In this document: in pieces, positions 1-5,571 of the stretch
Layout: every line of letters starts with the position of its first letter
Numbering within the stretch: position 1 is the stretch's first letter
Origin: an uncultured Clostridia bacterium
GTDB taxonomy: Bacteria > Bacillota_A > Clostridia > Christensenellales > CAG-138
NCBI GenBank assembly: GCA_937877295.1
Contig: CALFIV010000345.1
Coordinates: forward strand, 1 to 5,571
Length of the DNA: 5,571 nt
Direction: 5' to 3'
Translations under genes and position numbers: made by a program
The notes under the pieces: model-generated
What the model was told of the DNA's origin: nothing
Seen by the model: only the letters and a program-made list of their open reading frames with translations
Databases searched by the model: none

Positions 1-419
1 TTATGATACAGATAGATGCCCATATCGGGGCCGAGGTAATACGCGCCCGCCTTGTTCCACTTTGCGCGCTCGGTCTGCGCCGCAAAGTCCGTGTGAACGT
101 CGATCGGCGGGATCTCATCCTTCAGATATCCGTCCAGAACGGCGTATGCATCGGCAAAATCGGCTTCCTGCGGGGTGAGAATCTTCTCCAGCCCTTCAAA
201 GAACTTCTCTTCACCGAGAAGCTCGATGTCCGCCGCGGCGAGATACCACGTCGCATGCGGCGTATGAACGACGTACGCATACGTTCCTTCGCTCGGTTCC
301 AGCGCATAGCCCGCGACCGTTCTTGTTTCGTCTTTTTTGACACAGGCGACAAACACACCCGCACACATCGTCCATGCAAGCAGAAGCGCGATCATTTTTC
401 CGAAAAACCGTTTGTTCAT
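1..419 (-). CDS. Putative exported lipoprotein of unknown function, N-terminal part (cut by left edge)
   Basis: I do not recognise this protein. Reading back from an ATG at 417-419, the frame stays open for 139 codons to the window edge, so the C-terminus is missing. The N-terminus has Lys3, Arg4 and Lys8, then a hydrophobic stretch (about residues 9-25), then Cys26 in the context VFVAC. This fits a loose lipobox, although Phe at -3 is less usual than Leu; an ordinary signal peptide is the alternative. The mature part begins VKKDETRT and continues as mixed-charge soluble sequence rich in Asp, Glu, Ala and Tyr, with no further membrane segment or catalytic motif that I can see. A purine-rich AAGGGG (428-433) lies 8 nt upstream of the ATG and supports this start. 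The gene follows the RNase J gene in the same direction after 119 bp and may have its own promoter. The open frame, RBS and signal sequence make a real gene likely; the function is unknown. Confidence 0.72.
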   Translation of the reverse strand, partial: MNKRFFGKMIALLLAWTMCAGVFVACVKKDETRTVAGYALEPSEGTYAYVVHTPHATWYLAAADIELLGEEKFFEGLEKILTPQEADFADAYAVLDGYLKDEIPPIDVHTDFAAQTERAKWNKAGAYYLGPDMGIYLYH

Positions 420-454
420 GTGTGATTCCCCTTCGATCCTCTGTTTCTGCCTGC

Positions 455-460
455 ATCATA
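455..460 (-). promoter_or_regulatory. Candidate -10 element for the lipoprotein-like gene
   Basis: On the minus strand this reads TATGAT, five of six matches to the sigma-A -10 consensus. It lies 35 nt before the ATG at 419, which would give a 5' leader of roughly 25-30 nt. The matching -35 is poor: TGGAAC, 17 nt upstream, has three of six matches. There is no extended -10 TG. It is the best promoter-like site in the only spacer of the window longer than 50 bp, but it may be chance. Confidence 0.3.
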
Positions 461-495
461 CCGCAGTTCCGCCGTATGTTCCATTGCCGTTCTCA

Positions 496-518
496 CGAAA
501 TAGCCTGCGCTATCTTCG
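496..518 (-). terminator. Stem-loop after the RNase J gene, possible weak terminator
   Basis: In the transcript CGAA and AUAGC pair with GCUAU and UUCG, giving a 9-bp stem with one bulged G (position 514) and a four-base GCAG loop. It begins about 20 nt after the RNase J stop codon. The expected U-run is missing, since only UUU occurs and it lies within the stem, so it is not a standard intrinsic terminator. It could be a weak or factor-assisted terminator, a 3'-end stabilising structure, or chance. Confidence 0.3.
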
Positions 519-538
519 CAAATACAGCAAAATACCGC

Positions 539-2185
539 TCAGATCTCGATCACAATCGGGAGGATCATCGGCGTTCTGCCGGTTTCGGTATACAGGAACG
601 ATTTCAGCTTGCTGCGCAGGGCCGTCTTGACATTGCCGTATTCGGACTTGTCCGCGGTTTCGAAGCGCTTCGCTTCCTCATACGCGACTTCGCTTGCGCG
701 CTCGATCAGCGCTTCGTTTTCCTTCATGTTGATGAACCCGCGCGAGTAGAGCTCGACCGGCGCCATCAGCCGTCCGGTCTCCGCGTCGATCACGATGATC
801 GCCGAAACCAGACCGTCGACGGACAGGACCTTGCGGTCCTTCAGCACCACGTCCTCCACGTCGATGAGCCCGTCCACCATGACGCTGCCCGCCGGCACGC
901 TGCTTTCCATCACGCCCTTGCGCGAGGTCAGCTCGATCACCGCGCCGTTGTGCGCGATGAACGTGTTCTCCGGCCGCACGCCCTGCTCCTTTGCAAGCTC
1001 TGCATGCATCTTGAGATGCCTCGCCTCGCCGTGTACCGGAATGAAGTACTTGGGCTTTGTGATCTCAAGCATCAGCCGCAGCTCCCCTGCGCAGGCATGT
1101 CCGGAGACGTGTACGTCCGCCATGCGGTCATAGACGACGTCCGCGCCCTTTTCATACAGCGCGTTGATGACGCGCGCGACGCCGCGCTCGTTGCCGGGGA
1201 TCGCGCTCGCAGAGATGATGACCGTGTCGCCCGCGCCGATGTTCAGCTTGTGCGTGGCGTTCGCCATGCGGAAAAGCCCGCTCATCGGCTCGCCCTGGCT
1301 GCCGGTCGTCATCACGCAGACCATATAATCCGGAATGTTCTTAAGATATTCCACCCGCACAATCTTTTCGGGCGGAATGTGCATATAGCCGAGCTCCTGC
1401 GCGATCTTCACGATCTGCTCCATGCTGCGGCCCTGAAAGCACACGACGCGTCCCTGATCGATCGCCACGTCCGCGACCTGCTGCAAGCGGTAGACATTCG
1501 ACGCGAACGACGCCACGATCACGCGGCCGGGCGCTTTCAGAAAGCATTGCTCGAAGGTCTTGCCGATCTCCTTTTCGCTCTGCGTGAATCCCGCGTGTTC
1601 GACGTTGGTGCTGTCCGAAAGCAGCGCCAGCACGCCCTTCGTGCCGTAATAGGCAAAGCGGTTGATGTCGATCGGCTCTCCGTCGATCGGCGTCAGGTCG
1701 ATCTTGAAATCGCCGGTGTGGATCACCGTGCCGATGGGCGTCACAATCGCCAGTGCGACCGCGCCCGCGATCGAATGCCCCGTCTTGATAAACTCGACCT
1801 TGAAGCAGCCAAGCCGCACGGTTTCCTTCGGTGCGACGTCGACCAACGTGACGTCGGAGAGATGATGCTCGTCCAGCTTATGCCGGATCAGCGCGTTTGT
1901 AAACCGCGTGCCGTAGATCGGGCAGCGGAACTTTTGCATGGCGTAGGGAATTGCCCCGATGTGATCCTCATGTCCGTGCGTAATGCACATGCCGCGGATC
2001 TTGTCCGCGTTCTGTTCGAGATATGTCATGTCCGGAATGACCACGTCGATCCCGAGCATGCCCTCATCCGGGAAGATCAGACCGCAATCGACGATGAGGA
2101 TGTCCTCGCCGTATTCGAGTACGGTCATGTTCTTGCCGATCTCGCCCACCCCGCCCAGCGGGATGATTTTCAGTTTGTGTTTCAT
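539..2185 (-). CDS. rnj: Ribonuclease J (J1-like, metallo-beta-lactamase/beta-CASP nuclease)
   Basis: RNase J degrades and processes mRNA and matures rRNA in the cytoplasm, by endonuclease and 5'-3' exonuclease action with metal ions at the active site. The 548 residues match the family length (Bacillus J1 is about 555). In order: beta-lactamase fold start KIIPLGGVGEIGKN (6-19); metal motif HGHEDHIG (70-77; His70, His72, Asp74, His75); His137 in TGHSIAG; Asp159 in HTGDFK; the beta-CASP part with SFASNVYRLQQ (226-236) and TTGSQGEP (293-300); His359 and His363 in HVSGHA; His385 in PVHGE; then a C-terminal domain (about 440-548). All metal and catalytic positions are intact, as in active J1 and unlike the degenerate J2 paralogue. 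The start is fixed by the conserved N-terminus. The spacer to the upstream hydrolase gene is only 12 bp, so co-transcription is likely. No frameshift was seen. Identity is very secure; the J1 versus J2 naming is inferred from the intact motif. Confidence 0.97.
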   Translation of the reverse strand: MKHKLKIIPLGGVGEIGKNMTVLEYGEDILIVDCGLIFPDEGMLGIDVVIPDMTYLEQNADKIRGMCITHGHEDHIGAIPYAMQKFRCPIYGTRFTNALIRHKLDEHHLSDVTLVDVAPKETVRLGCFKVEFIKTGHSIAGAVALAIVTPIGTVIHTGDFKIDLTPIDGEPIDINRFAYYGTKGVLALLSDSTNVEHAGFTQSEKEIGKTFEQCFLKAPGRVIVASFASNVYRLQQVADVAIDQGRVVCFQGRSMEQIVKIAQELGYMHIPPEKIVRVEYLKNIPDYMVCVMTTGSQGEPMSGLFRMANATHKLNIGAGDTVIISASAIPGNERGVARVINALYEKGADVVYDRMADVHVSGHACAGELRLMLEITKPKYFIPVHGEARHLKMHAELAKEQGVRPENTFIAHNGAVIELTSRKGVMESSVPAGSVMVDGLIDVEDVVLKDRKVLSVDGLVSAIIVIDAETGRLMAPVELYSRGFINMKENEALIERASEVAYEEAKRFETADKSEYGNVKTALRSKLKSFLYTETGRTPMILPIVIEI

Positions 2186-2187
2186 AG

Positions 2188-2196
2188 TTCCTTTCT
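2188..2196 (-). promoter_or_regulatory. RNase J ribosome binding site with short spacing
   Basis: The minus strand reads AGAAAGGAA, whose AAAGGA core (2189-2194) ends only 3 nt before the ATG of the RNase J gene. That is shorter than the spacing of the other genes here (6-8 nt). It lies wholly between the hydrolase stop codon (2198-2200) and the ATG, so ribosomes finishing the upstream gene could reinitiate here. No better start codon fits the conserved N-terminus. Confidence 0.6.
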
Positions 2197-2197
2197 G

Positions 2198-2833
2198 TCA
2201 ATCGGTAGCGCCGTAAAAGAACAGGTTGCCGCCGATGCTTTGATAAAACTTGCGTCCGCCCCAGCCCTTGCCGAGCTTTTCGGCGCAGAAGAACAGAATG
2301 CTCTCCGGCAGATCGAGATTGCCGTAGACAAAGATGTCCCGCGCCGCCTCAATGAGCTCCTCCGGCGGATCGAAGGTTTCGAATTTTGCGTTGTGGATGA
2401 CCGAAAACTGGCCCTTGCGGTACGTCTCGGTCGAGATGTCGGTGACCTCGCCGCCGAACCGCTTCGCGACGCAGCGGTTGTACAGCACGCAAAGTACTGC
2501 GCGGTAGCTGCGTTCGGACGACGCGCCCGCTTCAAAATATGCGACGCGCGCCGCAAGCACAAGGTCCTCCTCCGTCACCGGATGCACCTGCGCATAGGTC
2601 GAAAGCGGCCGCATGCCGTGCTGCCGCAGCGGAGCGTCGCTCGTTTTGAAGGCCTCGGCGGTCTCCTCCGCATCCGCCGCCAGAACCCAGTTCGGGTCGG
2701 GCGGAACGGGGACGGCGTTTGATTCCTCCGAAGCCGTATCGGATTGCGGCGCAGGCGTCGGCGCTGCGCCGAGGGAAGCGACTGCAAGCAGCAGAACGCA
2801 AAGAGCCAGCCATGCGGAAAACAGGCGTTTCAT
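2198..2833 (-). CDS. Exported SleB/CwlJ-like cell-wall hydrolase
   Basis: The domain resembles the Hydrolase_2 family of SleB and CwlJ, which cleave peptidoglycan, classically spore cortex during germination. The 211 residues comprise a signal peptide (KR at 2-3, hydrophobic core about 5-22, possible cleavage near Ala23-Ala24), a Pro/Ala/Ser/Glu-rich linker (about 25-85) and the hydrolase domain (about 88-207). Visible family marks are LAARVAYFEAG with Glu101 at the expected catalytic position, LYNRC (117-121), KGQFSV (140-145) and KGWGGRKFY (189-197). The segment after Glu101 differs from the usual EARGE pattern. No separate peptidoglycan-binding domain is present. The gene starts 36 bp after hslU and ends 12 bp before the RNase J gene, so it appears to sit within their operon. 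This context suggests constitutive expression and perhaps general wall remodelling rather than a dedicated germination role, which is inference. Family assignment is fairly secure; substrate and sporulation link are not. Confidence 0.85.
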   Translation of the reverse strand: MKRLFSAWLALCVLLLAVASLGAAPTPAPQSDTASEESNAVPVPPDPNWVLAADAEETAEAFKTSDAPLRQHGMRPLSTYAQVHPVTEEDLVLAARVAYFEAGASSERSYRAVLCVLYNRCVAKRFGGEVTDISTETYRKGQFSVIHNAKFETFDPPEELIEAARDIFVYGNLDLPESILFFCAEKLGKGWGGRKFYQSIGGNLFFYGATD

Positions 2834-2854
2834 CGTCCGATCCTTTCCCGGACG
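2834..2854 (-). promoter_or_regulatory. Stem-loop presenting the hydrolase ribosome binding site
   Basis: In the transcript CGUCCG (from 2849-2854) can pair perfectly with CGGACG (from 2834-2839), and a further G-U pair is possible. This leaves a seven-base loop GAAAGGA that is the ribosome binding site itself. The 3' arm touches the ATG at 2831-2833. AAAGGA as RBS, 7 nt from the ATG, also supports the chosen start. The pairing is seen directly; any regulatory effect is inferred. Confidence 0.45.
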
Positions 2855-2869
2855 GTGACGCGCCGCCCG

Positions 2870-4246
2870 TTACAGAATGTATTTCGAGATGTTGTCCTCG
2901 CTCCACTCTGCGGACAGATGCGCATCGACGTACGCGCCGTCCACGACGACGTCGATCATCGGATGCTGACCGTTCGCATTGAAGGAGATGTCGTTCAACA
3001 GGTTCTCCATCACTGTATGCAGGCGACGTGCGCCGATATTCTCATTTTGCTCATTTGCGCGGAACGCGAATTTTGCGATCTCGCGCAGCGCGTCCTCGGT
3101 AAAGCTCAGGTTCACGTTGTCGGGCTTTAAAAGCGCCGCATACTGCTTGGTGACCGCGTTTTCCGGCTGCGTGAGGATCGCGTAGAAATCGTCTTCGGTG
3201 AGGTCCTTGAGCGTCACGCGGATCGGGAAGCGGCCCTGCAGCTCGGGGATCAGGTCGGTGACCTTCGCCACATGGAACGCGCCTGCGCCGATGAACAGGA
3301 TGAAATCCGTCTTGACCGCGCCGTACTTGGTGGCGACCGTCGTACCCTCCACGATCGGCAGGATATCGCGCTGGACGCCCTCTCTGGAGACGTCCGCGCC
3401 CATCTGATTGGCGCTGCCCGCGATTTTGTCGATCTCGTCAAGGAAGATGATGCCGTTCTGCTCGGCGTTGTAGAGCGCTTCGCGCGTGACGTCGTCCGGG
3501 TCGATGCGCTTTTCGGATTCCTGCTGCATCAGCACCGTGCGCGCGTGCTCGACCGGCATTTTCTTGATCTTTTTCTTTTTCGGGAGCAGGTCGCCGAGCA
3601 TATCGCCCATTGCAAACTCCACGCCGCCCGCGCCGAACATCATGGCGTTCGCACTTTCCTCGACCTCGATCTCCACGATCTCCTTTTCGAGAAGGCCCTT
3701 TCTCAGCCGGTCAAGCGTCTGCTCTTTGAGCGTGCGGCGCGCCGCCTGCTCCTCCTCGGAAATCTTCGGCTCTTCGGGCTGCGGCTGACCGCTGCCGAGC
3801 AAAAACTGCAGCGGGTTTACCTGACGCTGCTGCCGTTTCTGATTGGGCATGAGAAGCTCCACAAGACGCTGCTCCGTCGCTGCTGCGGCGGCTTCCTTGA
3901 CAAGCTCCATGCGCTTTTGCTTGGTGAGCCGCACCGATTCCTCGACGAGATCGCGGATCATGCTCTCCACGTCGCGGCCGACATAGCCGACCTCGGTGTA
4001 CTTACTCGCCTCCACCTTGACAAACGGCGCGTCCACAAGCTTCGCAAGCCGTCTTGCAATCTCGGTCTTGCCGACGCCCGTCGGCCCGAGCATGATGATG
4101 TTTTTGGGCGTGATCTCCTCGCGAAGCTCCGGCGACAGGCAGCTTCTTCTGTAGCGGTTTCGCAGCGCGATCGCGACCGCGCGCTTTGCTTCATCCTGAC
4201 CGATGATATACCGGTCCAATGCATTGACGATCTCTCTCGGGGTCAC
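2870..4246 (-). CDS. hslU: ATP-dependent protease ATPase subunit HslU (ClpY)
   Basis: HslU is the AAA+ hexamer that unfolds substrate proteins with ATP and feeds them into the HslV chamber in the cytoplasm. The 458 residues are slightly longer than E. coli HslU (443). In order: N-terminal TPREIV and [19 protein letters not shown] (13-31), Walker A GPTGVGKT (54-61), pore loop GYVG (87-90), the charged I-domain (about 108-245, with a Gln-rich part and the run KKKKIKK at 223-229), Walker B IIFLDE (266-271), GAFHVAK (322-328), arginine finger Arg339 in ELQGRFP, sensor-2 GARRLH (405-410) and the C-terminal ISKYIL tail that docks into HslV. All ATPase residues are present. Translation starts at a GTG (4244-4246) overlapping the hslV TGA, with a near-perfect ribosome binding site 6 nt upstream, so the two genes are translationally coupled. 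The I-domain varies between species and explains the extra length. Very secure. Confidence 0.98.
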   Translation of the reverse strand: MTPREIVNALDRYIIGQDEAKRAVAIALRNRYRRSCLSPELREEITPKNIIMLGPTGVGKTEIARRLAKLVDAPFVKVEASKYTEVGYVGRDVESMIRDLVEESVRLTKQKRMELVKEAAAAATEQRLVELLMPNQKRQQRQVNPLQFLLGSGQPQPEEPKISEEEQAARRTLKEQTLDRLRKGLLEKEIVEIEVEESANAMMFGAGGVEFAMGDMLGDLLPKKKKIKKMPVEHARTVLMQQESEKRIDPDDVTREALYNAEQNGIIFLDEIDKIAGSANQMGADVSREGVQRDILPIVEGTTVATKYGAVKTDFILFIGAGAFHVAKVTDLIPELQGRFPIRVTLKDLTEDDFYAILTQPENAVTKQYAALLKPDNVNLSFTEDALREIAKFAFRANEQNENIGARRLHTVMENLLNDISFNANGQHPMIDVVVDGAYVDAHLSAEWSEDNISKYIL

Positions 4247-4785
4247 GGACGGATCACCTCCACACTGATATTGCCGTTGGTATAGATGCAGATCGAACCG
4301 GCGATCGCCATCGCCTCCGCCGCGATCTCCTCCGCCGACATGTCCGTATACCGTTTCATGGCTTTCGCCGCCGCAAGCGCATACAGCCCGCCCGAACCGA
4401 TGGCGGCAATGTCGTCGTCCGGTTCAATGACTTCGCCCGTGCCGGACAGGATCAGCAGATCGTCCTTGTCCGCCACGATCATCATCGCCTCAAGCTGGCG
4501 CATCATCTTGTCGCTGCGCCAGTCCTGCGCCAGCGCGATTGCCGCGCGCTTCAAAGCGCCGCCGTGCATTTCGAGCTTCGCTTCAAAGCGGTCGCACAGC
4601 GTAAACGCATCCGCAACCGAACCCGCAAAGCCCACGATTACGCGGTCGTGATAGAGCCGGCGCACCTTCTTGGCATGCGCCTTCATGACCGCCTGCTGGC
4701 CCATCGTCACCTGACCGTCGCCTGCGACGGCCGTCACGCCGTTGCGCTTCACCGCAACGATGGTCGTTCCTTTCAGTTGTTCCAT
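4243..4785 (-). CDS. hslV: ATP-dependent protease subunit HslV (ClpQ)
   Basis: HslV forms the two-ring, twelve-subunit proteolytic core of HslUV and cleaves unfolded proteins with an N-terminal threonine nucleophile. The protein has 180 residues, the family's usual size. The sequence [12 protein letters not shown] places the nucleophile at Thr7, so a six-residue propeptide ending in Gly must be removed. Other family marks are AGDGQVTMG (21-29, with Asp23), the KKVRRLY segment (39-45, active-site Lys probably Lys40), [12 protein letters not shown] (52-63), [13 protein letters not shown] (70-82), DWRSDKM (88-94), IGSGG (129-133, Ser131) and CIYTN (166-170). A Thr nucleophile differs from Bacillus subtilis ClpQ, which uses Ser. 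The ATG start has a strong TAGGAGGT upstream. The 44-bp gap to trmFO holds no terminator, and the 4-bp overlap with hslU implies equal production of the partners. Very secure. Confidence 0.98.
   Translation of the reverse strand: MEQLKGTTIVAVKRNGVTAVAGDGQVTMGQQAVMKAHAKKVRRLYHDRVIVGFAGSVADAFTLCDRFEAKLEMHGGALKRAAIALAQDWRSDKMMRQLEAMMIVADKDDLLILSGTGEVIEPDDDIAAIGSGGLYALAAAKAMKRYTDMSAEEIAAEAMAIAGSICIYTNGNISVEVIRP
4253..4261 (-). promoter_or_regulatory. hslU ribosome binding site inside the hslV coding end
   Basis: The minus strand reads GGAGGTGAT, nine bases complementary to the usual 3' end of bacterial 16S rRNA, 6 nt before the hslU GTG. The same bases encode residues near the HslV C-terminus (within the VEVI segment). 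It decides the GTG at 4244-4246 as the hslU start and implies translational coupling. Confidence 0.85.
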
Positions 4786-4792
4786 CGGGTGT

Positions 4793-4800
4793 ACCTCCTA
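4793..4800 (-). promoter_or_regulatory. hslV ribosome binding site
   Basis: The minus strand reads TAGGAGGT, 7 nt before the ATG at 4783-4785. This fixes the ATG as the hslV start, so the six residues before Thr7 are real propeptide and not an annotation error. The surrounding 44-bp spacer is AT-rich and contains no clear terminator or CtsR/CIRCE-like operator. Confidence 0.85.
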
Positions 4801-4829
4801 AAAGAAATGAAAAATGATTCCTTTGTTTC

Positions 4830-5571
4830 TTACAAGCCGTGCCGCTCCTTCAGCGCCGCGATCCGCTCGAGCGCGCGTGCCGAAAGCCTTTGCCCGCGCT
4901 CCTGCTTGGAGCGCACGCGCTCCGAAAGCGGATCCATGATGCCGAAGGTGATGTTCATCGGCTGAAAATCGCTGCCGTTGTAGTCGGCAACATAATGCCC
5001 GAGCGCACCGATGGCCGTCCCTGTCGTGAAGTCAACGGGTGCTCTGCCCTCCAGCTTTTCGATCAGCGAGATTGCCGAGAGCAGTCCGCTCGCCGCCGAT
5101 TCCACATATCCCTCGACGCCCGTCATCTGACCCGCAAAGAACAGCAGCGGATCGTCTCGCAGGGAAAAATCAAAGTTCAGAAGCTTCGGGGATTCTAAAA
5201 ACGTGTTGCGGTGCATGACGCCGTAGCGCACGAATTCCGCGTTTTTCAGCGCCGGGATCATGGAGAACACCCGCTTTTGTTCGCTGAATTTGAGATTCGT
5301 CTGAAAACCGACAAGGTTGAGCAGGTCGCCCTCTTTGGTTTCCCGCCGCAACTGCAGCACCGCCCACGGTCGGTGGCCGGTTTTGGGATCGCGCAGACCC
5401 ACAGGCTTGAGCGGGCCGTAGCGGATGGTATCTTTACCGCGGGACGCCATCACTTCGATCGGCATACAGCCTTCATAGACGTCCTTGCGGCGGTCAAAGC
5501 TGTGCAGCGGCGCGGATTCGGCGGAGATGAGCGCTTCATAAAACGCTTCGTATTCCTCCTTGTTCATCGGG
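4830..5571 (-). CDS. trmFO: TrmFO, folate/FAD-dependent tRNA (uracil-54-C5)-methyltransferase, C-terminal part
   Basis: TrmFO methylates U54 in the T-loop of tRNAs to m5U, with methylenetetrahydrofolate as carbon donor and FAD as reductant, in the cytoplasm. About 247 codons are visible; the N-terminal FAD-binding half lies beyond the right edge (the family is roughly 435-450 residues). The frame enters with P-MNKEEYEAFYEAL, the conserved PM(T/N)KEEY segment, so the Met at 5565-5567 is internal and not the start. Further family marks are RRKDVYEGCMPIEVMASRG, whose Cys (codon 5466-5468) matches the catalytic Cys226 of the Bacillus enzyme, then GPLKPVGLRDP, VGFQTNLKFSEQKRVF, RYGVMHRNTF, FFAGQMTGVEGYVESAASGL (FAD-site region), TAIGAL and QPMNITFG. 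The C-terminus is complete, ending at a TAA 44 bp before hslV. Bacillus has trmFO, xerC and clpQY in a row; here xerC is absent. Very secure. Confidence 0.97.
   Translation of the reverse strand, partial: PMNKEEYEAFYEALISAESAPLHSFDRRKDVYEGCMPIEVMASRGKDTIRYGPLKPVGLRDPKTGHRPWAVLQLRRETKEGDLLNLVGFQTNLKFSEQKRVFSMIPALKNAEFVRYGVMHRNTFLESPKLLNFDFSLRDDPLLFFAGQMTGVEGYVESAASGLLSAISLIEKLEGRAPVDFTTGTAIGALGHYVADYNGSDFQPMNITFGIMDPLSERVRSKQERGQRLSARALERIAALKERHGL

Noticed and set aside
3..425. A plus-strand open frame of 140 codons at the left edge.
   Set aside because: It overlaps the better-supported minus-strand frame, which has a signal sequence and a ribosome binding site. The plus-strand product has no such features.
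374..2722. A 782-codon plus-strand open frame across the RNase J and hydrolase genes.
   Set aside because: It is in exact antisense codon phase with both minus-strand genes, which happen to share one frame. Its stops would need TTA, CTA or TCA codons in them, which are rare in this GC-rich DNA. The product is rich in Arg, His and Asp with no family resemblance, while the minus strand encodes clear conserved proteins.
3272..4285. A 337-codon plus-strand open frame opposite hslU.
   Set aside because: It has the same antisense phase relation to hslU and the same His/Arg/Leu-rich shadow composition, with no recognisable domain. hslU is unmistakable on the other strand.
4802..4831. Inverted repeat AAGAAA/TTTCTT in the trmFO-hslV spacer as a terminator.
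   Set aside because: The arms are only six AT-rich base pairs with an 18-nt loop, too weak for a terminator, and no U-run follows.
4786..4840. Possible promoter for hslVU in the AT-rich spacer after trmFO (TTGTAA, then TTTCAT at 17-bp spacing).
   Set aside because: Each box matches only four of six consensus bases, and the implied start would leave a leader of barely 15 nt. AT-richness alone explains the match, and read-through from trmFO is simpler.

Overview
All convincing genes lie on the minus strand, so transcription runs from the right edge to the left. The proteins most resemble those of Firmicutes, probably a GC-rich member of the Clostridia. Reasons: a folate-dependent TrmFO beside hslV-hslU, an RNase J instead of an RNase E system, a SleB/CwlJ-type cell-wall hydrolase, and strong AGGAGGTGAT-type ribosome binding sites. 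Third codon positions are visibly rich in G and C (not counted). The family-level placement is inference.

Layout in the direction of transcription: (1) the C-terminal part of trmFO (tRNA m5U54 methyltransferase), cut by the right edge; (2) after 44 bp, hslV, the threonine protease of the HslUV machine; (3) hslU, its AAA+ unfoldase, with a GTG start overlapping the hslV stop by 4 bp; (4) after 36 bp, a small exported SleB-like cell-wall hydrolase; (5) after 12 bp, a complete J1-like RNase J; (6) after a 119-bp spacer with a stem-loop and a possible promoter, the first 139 residues of an unrecognised exported protein, probably a lipoprotein, cut by the left edge.

The spacing and overlaps suggest that trmFO, hslV, hslU, the hydrolase gene and the RNase J gene form one transcription unit. 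It would join tRNA modification, ATP-dependent proteolysis, wall remodelling and mRNA turnover. The last gene probably has its own promoter. No RNA genes, mobile elements, CRISPR arrays or long repeats were seen.

Most of the window is conserved housekeeping sequence, and I do not see a new multi-gene system. The points most worth checking are a stem-loop that displays the hydrolase ribosome binding site in its loop, the diverged SleB active-site segment, the gene order (hydrolase and RNase J where Bacillus has codY, and no xerC between trmFO and hslV), and the unknown lipoprotein-like gene.
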